Positions 55,446 to 64,000 of a stretch of DNA of 64,000 nt are shown here, one piece after another (the stretch's first letter is position 1; the number at the start of each line of letters is the position of its first letter). The stretch is from the NCBI GenBank assembly GCA_964017185.1, contig OZ024882.1:35760488-35824487 (forward strand). Direction: 5' to 3'. Below the pieces are notes generated by a model. The model worked only from the letters and a program-made list of their open reading frames with translations, was not told the origin of the DNA and made no database searches. Made by a program: the position numbers and the translations under genes. Source of the DNA: Rugalucina vietnamica (Eukaryota; Mollusca; Bivalvia; Lucinida; Lucinidae).

Positions 55446-56055
55446 CAGTAACTCGAAGGCATCGTAAGTTCCCCTACTTACGACATACTTAAGATGACCG
55501 CTTTAAAATTTACGCCCTTGCTGTTCCAGTTAATCTAAGCTGTCGGAACTTTTTTTCAAATGAAAGGTGCCACTTCGTAAGATAAGACGACGCCAAAGTT
55601 ACGATGCTGTTAAGTTGTCACCGTAACTTAAGGTACTTTTCAGTTTTTCGCCATAATCCCTAAGAGATACTTAAGTTGGTCGTAAGTTGATCTTAAGCTT
55701 AAGATGGCTTTGAGTTACCAACCCCAGTCGGAACAAATTCGTCCATGTAAAAAGACATTTAATAGTTTCACAGTATTGCTGATCAGCGTCTTTGATTTTC
55801 TCTATATACTCTCGGGTCCAAAATAACCAAGGTTTTTCCAAATGACAAAGTGGATGTTTAATACTTGACTGGCCATTCAGAAACTTTCCCGACACCTACG
55901 GACGCTGAACAATATGGAGTTTAATTGCTTATCTTTCAGCAGCACGTGCAAAGCAACTACTGCGCGTGACATAATAGTGATGACGTAGTGACACTAATTG
56001 TTTACAGTTATCTTGGCCGTGAAAAGATCGAATGGCCTGTAGGAATAGATAAGTT
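55446..56055. other. No gene recognised; AACTTAAG-rich repeat
   Basis: Recurring CTTACGACATACTTAAG, GTAACTTAAGG and GATCTTAAGCTTAAGATGG suggest an old interspersed repeat. GCTGATCAGCGTCTTTG at 55778 is a hairpin-MITE scrap. Confidence 0.45.
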
Positions 56056-56290
56056 TAGCCCCGACGTGAGAAAACCGGTCGTCGAGATTTCCAACAAGGT
56101 TCGGCACAAACCGTCCATGTACAGTCACTGACGAAAGGTAGAAGCGTGAAATTTCGGACTTAACGAGGAGAGGGATTGTACAATCCCTGCAGCGTAAACA
56201 AAGACACTGATCAGCTGTGCAGTTACTGCACAGCTGATCTGCGTCTTTGTTTCGCATATTTAACAATCCGATTTTCTCACGATGCGGCTC
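56056..56290 (-). mobile_element. GAGCCGC hairpin MITE copy (CAGCTGTGCAG subfamily)
   Basis: TAGCCCCGACGTGAGAAAAC to GATTTTCTCACGATGCGGCTC. The hairpin arms GATCAGCTGTGCAG/CTGCACAGCTGATC lie at about 56207-56242. CGTGAGAA occurs at both ends. Confidence 0.83.
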
Positions 56291-57218
56291 TGTTGAAACT
56301 GACCTTATAATTGCGCCATAGGAGTTAACTAATTATGCCGTAAAATGACAGTTTTTACATAATTTTCCATTATCGTTCAATACACTTTTTGTGCCCCTGG
56401 CGGGACTACCTGGGTGGAATTTGTGTCAGTCGTAACCGTGAATACACTTTTATAGACCGTTCATGAATTCACAATTGCCGATGTTTCAGGGAAAAGTTTT
56501 ACAATATCAGGAGCATATAATTGTTCTCAAATATAAAAAGGTACAAGTAGGCAAAGTTCAGGAAAAGGCGCAATCAGAAAAAGATTCCCACTCCAAAAAC
56601 CGAGGTGGGAAAATCAGGTACTTATACCATGAAAACATATCGTAAGCCGAATAAGCAGCTATTTTCCCAATACTTATAGGTGGCCACTCAGTTACCCCTG
56701 CTATGTATACATGTCCCTGACAAATGCATCTAAATCTGTCGCCTATAACCTACATTGTAATGATGACGGTAGATTCGGCAAACATCAACCATGGTTTTCC
56801 GTGTTCAATCATTCCGATGGAAGGCGTTTGAACACAAGGCCGAAGGCACCGCATTGACCAATGAGTCCATTGGGACTGTTTGAAAAACTCCTTGCCGATA
56901 GTTTGATCTGAACTTACTAGTCTTAAAATAGCCTTGCCCAAGGCTTAGAAATAAAGAAAAACGCTTTTCGTAATTTTCATTTTTTTTTAAATCGCTGCGG
57001 CTAGTCTAGTGTATAGATGGGGCTCGATTTCTAAAACTCAGCCAAGAGATTGAAGAAAAATTCATTGATAGACTAGCTTAGAGACTCGAGAAATTTCAAT
57101 ATAGAGATAATTAAAATGAAAACAATAATCATATGACATTAATATGTTTTACAGACTAGTAGCTAGTCTAGTCTTAAAACTGTGAATAAAACCTTACTAA
57201 CCTTAAAATACGGTAGGT
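56291..57218. other. No gene recognised
   Basis: AT-rich DNA with short uninformative frames. Confidence 0.5.
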
Positions 57219-57679
57219 CTAGATAGCGAAAAGAGGTTTTTGGCGAAAAGATGCGAAAAGAGGCAAAACAGGCATTTTACTATTTTAAAATAGAGACAAA
57301 AAATATGCGTTATTTCCAATTTTTCCATTTATTTAAATCAAAATATTAATATTTCCTCTTTAAAATACGAGGATAATCTTTATTTGTAGAGTCAGTAATG
57401 TGTATATCAACCAAGGTGTCATAAGGCAATATATGCGCGTGCCAGCCAACACCTACCGTATTAATTCACACCTAGAGTAATTAAAGAGCAATCACACCTT
57501 TTTGTCGACATTAAATATTTCAGAATTTCTTATACTTGTGTTATGACATGCTGCTATTATTTTGCTCCCTGAAATAACTAATTTGTAGTGCATCATAAGC
57601 ACGACTCTTTTGGCGTTCAAAAACCTCTTTTCGGATCTTTTCGCATCTTTTCCCAAAAGAGCCTCTTTTCGCTATCTAG
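57219..57679. mobile_element. 461-bp MITE with CTAGATAGCGAAAAGAGG ends
   Basis: CTAGATAGCGAAAAGAGG at the left is mirrored by CCTCTTTTCGCTATCTAG at the right. Both arms contain further AAAGATGCGAAAAG / CTTTTCGCATCTTTT repeats. It is non-coding and no certain target duplication is seen. Confidence 0.8.
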
Positions 57680-58931
57680 TCCCACCCCTTAAAATAGATT
57701 GAAATTTCGCATGTGAGGTCATCTTTTGAGTTGTTATTTCTCGAAACTGTGTCTGAATTTAAAAAGAGATTTTTTTTTCGGATTTTTGTCACTGGAAACA
57801 ACAACTAACACACACACACTGGCAAAGCGCTTTTAATCGAAGCACCGATTTTATCTTTTATCGGGTAATTTCAAAAATGATGCTTTACGAAAGAATTTTA
57901 TAAGGCAAGCAACGGGATATGATAGTAATCGGGCTTGTCAAAGTTACCGACTATACTTTTTCTTATGAGTATACATAAATCCGTTTGGGATTGTTTAAAT
58001 CACTGTAGCCTCGAAACCCCCATGATAGTTTTTGGATTGAAATAACCAGTGATTTTAAAAATAAAGCTGTGAATTAAATCTGACTTGTGGCGCATAGGGC
58101 CACTTACTGTGGGAGGATCTGTTATGTTTTCTGTTGCACTTGAAGATTGTGGAATCTTATCAAAATTAGAAATAAGTGGCCTAGGAAGCAGCTGGTTATG
58201 GGACTCGCAAAATACTGACTAAACATTTTCTTCTGAGTGTATTTTTAATAAAGCCACACAGTTTGCGAATACCTTATAAAATTATCTAAAATTTGTAGTC
58301 AGGGGAAATAATCTCCCGAAAAAGTAGATAACAATCTAGTACTGTTCTGTCCCCTTTAGACATCCGCCTTTCCTACTGTGAAAGTGTCTCACTGCGGATG
58401 GACTTTGTCTGTGTTTCGGTGGTTACTTATGTCCTGGTCTGGTTAACTCCGATTGCCAAATGGCGGAGGAGATTCAAGTAAATGGCCATCACAAGAGTTT
58501 TCAATGCATTATGTGCGTGTATTTTTTTTTTCTTTTCTTTTTTTTTTTATATGTGTGTGTGTACTCATGGTACCGAATCGACCGATTTCAATTCTGACCA
58601 TTACCCCAGGAACAATTTTACTGGTAAAACGTCAAATTGATAACACCACACAAGAGGAATGGGGCTTGACCGTAGGGAATTAGTTCCGAGCTCTTACAAA
58701 AATGGACTTGTTGAAGGCCACAACCGGCGAACGGTGCCCCGGCTGAGGAGATCGAACATGGGACCAGTGCGCCAGTCAGATTTGACGCATTTGAGAGCCA
58801 GGGACTAATTTCCCTTCTGCCCCCCCCCCCCCCCCCCCCGTGAGGTATTGTCAGTTTGGCCAGAGATATATACTATACATCTTTATCTCAGGTTCACGCC
58901 TACCAAACGTTCCGGTGCTCAACCGTTGGTT
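57680..58931. other. No gene recognised
   Basis: Includes a T-rich run (58521-58548), a poly(C) run (58820-58839) and a tRNA-SINE-like scrap near 58735-58810. Nothing codes convincingly. Confidence 0.5.
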
Positions 58932-60873
58932 GAGACAGAAAATCGATAGGAGTAGTTTCCGGTTGAGTATCGAAGTAGCCACAGAGGTAAACAATTGTTG
59001 CATGCTCTTTGTTGTTTGATTAATAACTTTTCTTCCAGGACGAAAATAAAAAAATCTTGGAATTGTGTACAGTGTCTTACATATTCATACATCTGTGGTG
59101 TAAACATGAGGCCGAGGAATTATCGCGTTTTGATTGAATCCATTTCAGCGTGATGAAGGTGTACTAGAAACCGACAAGATTGTGTAGAAAACGGGTGCGT
59201 TTTAGGCTGCATTTACACTTTTGTGTCGTGTTTCAGGGTAATGTATATACCGCTGATCAAGACACAGTCATACAAATGTCACTTAAATTTGCAAGTCCAT
59301 TCAGCCGAAGCAATGGGCACAATATCTTAGAAAACAACTCTGAGAATTTTGGTTGAGCATCGGATAATTAAAAATGATAGGGAAATTGAGTTGTGTCATT
59401 TGACCATTGTTTACATTCATCGTTCAAAAATATGTTTCAGGAATGCCACATGAGTGCACACAGAGTACTCATTCCCACATTTGCCACTCTATACTCTGAT
59501 TTTTCCTAAATATACAAAAACAGAAGCTGCAGAGTAACAAATACATGTAAAACGGTGTATTTTGTGAACGACAGCCCACAGGCTGGTTCGCATCACTTAA
59601 ACGGTACTAAAAATACTAAAAAAAAATCCCTTTTTTCCCCGAAAGAAAATGTCAGTTTTTAATTTTTTGTGTGGTTGCGCACTGGAGTATTCGGTTGAGC
59701 ATCGGAAGATCTGAGCATATTTGCCAGTCTTTATGTGATTTTGGGATGTGAAAACATGCAATAATGGCCTTTATGCGCTACTGTATACATTGTTGGTGAG
59801 ATTTTAAATGACCTGAGAAGTTGACATATTGCTGTGTATCACTTAAGGTATATTGGTGGTAGCAACTTGAATATAAGCGATTGATTGAAACACGGTTGCA
59901 TTTTGCATCAAAATACTATACAAAACGACACAAAGGACAGAATGCACAATTTCGTATATGTTACAAAGGCGTATCGCTCCACGCATACAGTTGTGGTCAC
60001 GCATCGGAGTATCCGGTTGAGCATTTGACCATCTCTTTCTGTATTTCGCAAACACACACATTTGCACTAGAATCAACATAATTGATTAGCCTGAGTCGTG
60101 TAGTGTCATTGGGTGAGCTTTATCCTGACATGGCTACGATTAAGGACTGAGAAAAGTTGATAAAATGATCTCTGTGATTGTAACTTTTCTCTGACTTCTC
60201 TTGAAAGCTAACTAGTCAAAAGTTCTAACCGGCCACCAAGGTTTTTATCGATTTTCTTCGAGCCCAAGCGAACTGTATTAATCTTTTTTGCTTCAGTGAA
60301 TACTCCAATATGTTCGTAAAGATTATCACAAAACAGCTAAGCATAATTCAGAAACGTGCACCAAGGAGAACTTGCCAAACACAAATACCCTCAATTTCAA
60401 AAATTACAAGAATTTGCATTAGGTACTGGGGTAATGTTTCACTTTTGGTTCAAAAGCGACGAAAATAATGCCCAGGAAAGCATTTTTTCATGAATATGTT
60501 CCATATGAGTTTATCTTTAGAAACAAAAAGGTTTAGGCGTGAAACGTGGCGTTTCAAAAAGTGGCTCCTCACAAAATAATGAAATTTGCGAATTTAAAGA
60601 AAGGGGGTATCGGTATTCACTGGAACACACTGCGTCCTGTTTGGAAGATTTTGTAAATGTTTTCACTGCTCTTAGTCGATGAAGTGCCTGTCTTTGTAAA
60701 GGTGTTACATCGGTGTAACAGAAATTTCAGATTATTTTTTTGTTTTGAAGAAAAACCATAAAATGTAAGTGGCCGGTTAGATTTTTTGGCCAGTATATAT
60801 ATAGACCAGTCTGTATTCACTGTGGTTTCTGTCTAATATGATATCCATTTAAAAAAAAAAACTATATTTTCAG

Positions 60874-61440
60874 ATTCCAGCATGTCTGAATGCCAAGCAT
60901 CGACGTCAGCCCAACACCAGTGTGACACTTGTCACAAGACATTTTCTAAAGAACGCTACTTGCGGCGCATTGCATACTGGTCCACGTAGATGATCAAAGG
61001 GCAACATGCCAGTTTTGTAACAAACAGATTTGTAAATCCAATCTGAAGAGGCACGAGGACCTTGTGCATAGAGAAATAAAAACTTACACGTGTAATGATT
61101 GCCAAACTCAATATGGTACAAAAGAGCAGCTTGACAGCCACAAGCGTAAAGAACATTATTTGCCCAAACTTCATTGTAATTACTGTAACAAATCATTCAC
61201 ATATATCAGCAACCTACGACAGCATAACAAAATTTGTGCGAGTAACCCGGAAAAACAAAAAAAAAAAAAAAAAACAGTTCAAGTGCACCAAATGCAGAAA
61301 GATATTCATGTCAGGCAGGTATCTGCGGGCACATGTTAAGAACATACATGAAGAGGGACAAAAGGCTATATGTGATGTATGTGGAGAATAATTTGCCACT
61401 AAGGCGTCGTTGACGCGGCATACTATGTGCCCGCAGATAC
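60874..61440 (+). pseudogene. C2H2 zinc-finger gene fragment at the palindrome axis
   Basis: After a splice-acceptor-like TATATTTTCAG, an ATG at 60882 opens a frame with successive C2H2 fingers: CDTCHKTFSKERYLRR, CQFCNKQICKSNLKRHEDLVH, CNDCQTQYGTKEQLDSH, CNYCNKSFTYISNLRQH, CTKCRKIFMSGRYLRAH and CDVCGE...FATKASLTRH. Frame is broken three times: a 1-nt loss in the first finger near 60966, a shift at the A-run 61256-61274, and a TAA stop near 61389 in the last finger. At least six fingers existed. It probably bound nucleic acid; whether it was a host gene or carried by the element is unknown. Confidence 0.75.
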
Positions 61441-61494
61441 AGCTGCTTGAAGTGATTTCAGTGGCTGTCAAGCTGCTCTTTTGTACCATATTTA

Positions 61495-61622
61495 GTTGCC
61501 CTTTGATCCTCTACGTGGACCAGTCTGCAATGCCGCCGCAAGTAGCGTTCTTTAGAAAATGTCTTGTGACACTAAGTGTCACACTGGTGTTGGGCTGACG
61601 TCGATGCTTGGCATTCAGACAT
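61495..61622 (-). pseudogene. Inverted partial copy of the zinc-finger exon
   Basis: The minus strand from the ATG at 61622 repeats the first finger and, unlike the plus-strand copy, keeps its reading frame (the His-containing RRHCRLVH part is intact). Beyond 61495 about 100 bp are missing and the sequence jumps to the third-finger region (GGTACAAAAGAGCAGCTTG). Confidence 0.7.
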
Positions 61623-61944
61623 GCTGGAATCTGAAAATATAGATTATTTTTTTTTTATTTTTTTATTTTTTTTTTTTTTAAATGGATATCATTTTAGACA
61701 GAAACCACAGTGAATACAGACTGGTCTATATATATACTGGCCAAAAGTTCTAACCGGCCACTTACAGTTTATGGTTTTTCTTCAAAACAAAAAAATAATC
61801 TGAAATTTCTGTTAACACCTTTAAAAAGACAGACACTTCATCGACTAAGAGCAGTGAAAATATTTACAAAATTTTCCAAACAGGACGCAGTGTGTTCCAG
61901 TGAATACCGATACCCCCTTTTTTAAAATTCGCATTTTTTTTTTA

Positions 61945-62353
61945 ACTGCTTCCAAATGATCTAACAATTATTTTTATTTGCTATTACTGCAGCTGGTGTT
62001 GTGCCGTGTGGCGGCCCTAAAAAGTCTCCCCGTACATCATCCATAGTGCAGATTATATTTTTCTTTTGATCCTTTGGGATCAGTGAATATATTTGGAGTT
62101 GTTCGAATATATTTTACGTTAAGATTCATCTTCTTAACAGCATTTTGATTATTTGGCGCCTTTGGGAATATGAGTCTTTGATTTTGACTACACAGTTGTA
62201 AATTCTTGAAATTGCAGCAATAATGTCTGGCTTTCGCTGCCAGTTTTTAAAGGGTCACTGATGAGGGTTCAGTACCCGAAATTGTACAATCTGACCCATC
62301 TTCTCGCTTTGAATGTTTTACTGCTTCCAAAGGATCTAACAATTATTTTTATT
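61945..62353. mobile_element. Insertion in the right palindrome arm bounded by 34-bp direct repeats
   Basis: ACTGCTTCCAAATGATCTAA and following bases (61945-61978) recur almost identically at 62320-62353. The left arm lacks this whole segment. Inside are CTTTTGATCCTTTGGGATC and GGGTCACTGATGAGGGTTC. It could be a short element with terminal direct repeats. Confidence 0.6.
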
Positions 62354-64000
62354 CATTATTTTGTGAGGAGCGACTTTTTGAAACGCCACGTTTCACGCCT
62401 AAACCTTTTTGTTTCTAAAGATAAACTCATATGAAACATATTCATGAAAAAAATGCTTTCCTGGGCATTATTTTCGTCGCTTTTGAACAAAATGTGAAAC
62501 ATTACCCCAGTACCTAATGCAAATTCTTGTAATTTTTGAAATTGAGGGTACTTGTGTTTGGCAAGTTCTCCTTGGTGCACGTTTCTGAATTATGCTTAGC
62601 TGTTTTGTGATAATCTTTACGAACATATTGGAGTATTCACTGAAGCAAAAAAGATTTATACAGTTCGCTTGGGCTCGAAGAAAATCGATAAAAACCTTGG
62701 TGGCCGGTTAGAACTTTTGACTAGTTAGCTTTCAAGAGAAGTCAGAGAAAAGTTACAATAACAGACATCATTTTATCTACTTTTCTCAGTCACTAAGCGT
62801 AGCCATGTCAGGATAAAGCTCACCCAATGACACTACACGACTCAGGCAAATCAATAGTGTTGATTCTAGTGCAAATGTGTGTGTTTGCGAAATACAGAAA
62901 GAGATGGTCAAATGCTAAACCGGATACTCCGATGCGTGACCACAACTGTATGTGTGGAGCGATACGCCTTTGTAACATATACGAAATTGTGCATTCTGTC
63001 CTTTGTGTCTTTTTGTATAATATTTTGATGCAAAATGCAACCATGTTTCAATCCATCGCTTATATTCAAGTTACTGCCACCAATATACCTTAAGTGACAC
63101 ACAGCAATATGTCAACTTCTGAAGTCATTTAAAATCTCACCAACAATGTATACAGTAGCGCATAAAGGCCATTATTGCATGTTTCCACATCCCAAAATCA
63201 CATAAAGACTGGCAAATATGCTCAGATCTTCCGATGCTCAACCGAATACTCCAGTGCGCAACCACACAAAAAATAAAAAACTGACATTTTCTTTCGGGAA
63301 AAAGGGATTTTTTAGTATTTTTAGTACCGTTTAAGTGATGCGAACCAGCCTGTGGGCTGTCGTTCACAAAATACACCGTTTTACATGTATTTGTTACTCT
63401 GCAGCTTCTATTTTTGTATATTTAGGAAAAATCAGAGTTTAGAGTGGCAAATGTGGGAATGAGTACTCTGTGTGCACTCATGTGGCATTCCTGAAACATA
63501 TTTTTGAGCGATGAATGTAAACAATGGTCAAATGACACAACTCAATTTCCCTATCATTTTTAATTATCCGATGCTCAACCAAAATTCTCAGAGTTGTTTT
63601 CTAAGATATTATATGCCCATTGCCTCGGCTGAATGGACTTGCAAATTTAAGTGACATTTATATGACTGTGTCTTGATCAGCGGTATATAAATTACCCTGA
63701 AACACGACACAAAAGTGTAAATGCAGCCTAAAACACACCCGTTTTCTACACAATCCTGTCGGTTTCTAGTACACCTTCATCACGCTGAAATGGATTCAAT
63801 CAAAACGCGATAATTCCTCGACCTCATGTTTACACCACAGATGTATGAATATGTAAGACACTGTACACAATTCCCAGATTTTTTTATTTTCGTCCTGGAA
63901 GAAAAGTTATTAATCAAACAACAAAGAGCATGCAACAATTGTTTACCTTTCTGGCTACTTCGATGCTCAACCGGAAACTACTCCTATCGATTTTCTGTCT

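Larger units (their letters stand above)
58932..64000. repeat. Giant (>5 kb) inverted repeat reaching the window end
   Basis: 58932 onward (AGACAGAAAATCGATAGGAG) is the inverse of the last bases of the window (CTCCTATCGATTTTCTGTCT). Pairing continues inward on both sides, for example ATATATATAGACCAGTCTG (from about 60793) with CAGACTGGTCTATATATAT (61717). The arms are about 2 kb each, around an axis near 61380-61470. Each arm contains a degenerate tandem unit of about 340 bp marked by GGTTGAGCATCGG (58960, 59351, 59692 and 60014 on the left; inverted on the right). The right arm has an extra insertion at 61945-62353. The arms may continue past the window, so true ends and class are unknown. 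Confidence 0.9.

Noticed and set aside
1..64000. Complete transposase, endogenous virus or LTR retroelement
   Set aside because: Apart from two broken LINE pieces, no reverse transcriptase, integrase, DDE transposase or viral gene was recognised on either strand.

Overview
The window is animal nuclear DNA, AT-rich, with short exons, GT-AG introns and very dense transposable elements. The mix of features suggests a lophotrochozoan, most likely a bivalve mollusc. These are Hes-type bHLH genes, a ZP-domain gene, a Golgi carbohydrate sulfotransferase, Helentron-like elements with GGTGAGC ends and repeated cores, tRNA-derived SINEs with a GTTGACTGGGACGTTAA tail, and abundant (TTTA)n and (TG)n. Species cannot be fixed from the sequence alone.

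Layout. 1-5.3 kb: a 5'-truncated LINE, a hairpin MITE and a 4.1-kb fold-back element that carries an exon-like ORF and two younger insertions. 5.6-13 kb: exons of a ZP-domain gene (+) separated by repeat-filled introns. 13-32 kb: no gene recognised. This stretch holds terminal-inverted-repeat elements, SINEs, a 43-bp minisatellite in two opposed blocks, a LINE, a self-nested Harbinger-type MITE and a large (TG)n tract. 32.6-34.3 kb: hesA (-), three exons. 34.3-44.3 kb: intergenic DNA with a Mutator-like fold-back element. 44.3-46.7 kb: hesB (+), three exons. 48.4-52.9 kb: a carbohydrate sulfotransferase (-), four exons, with a transposon in every intron. 53-58.9 kb: repeats only. 58.9-64 kb: a giant inverted repeat with a decayed C2H2 zinc-finger gene at its axis; its right arm runs off the window.

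Functional links. The two Hes genes lie head to head about 10 kb apart. They share both intron positions and phases, and each has a (TTTA)n tract right at the 5' splice site of intron 2, so they look like an old local duplication. HesA ends in WRPF and HesB in canonical WRPW. A perfect HES-type palindrome, TGGCACGTGCCA, lies about 320 bp upstream of the hesA start codon and suggests auto- or cross-repression.

Most of the unusual biology is in the mobile DNA. Three unrelated families have CAC...GTG ends and 5-bp target duplications, the pattern of the Transib/RAG-like superfamily. A TTAA element and a 7-bp-duplication element are both confirmed by empty sites in the opposite arm of the same fold-back element. 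A MITE family of about 19 copies carries a near-perfect 65-bp central hairpin, and its ends often match the Su(H)/RBPJ site. Target duplications and termini were read directly; superfamily names are inferences. No autonomous transposase was found.
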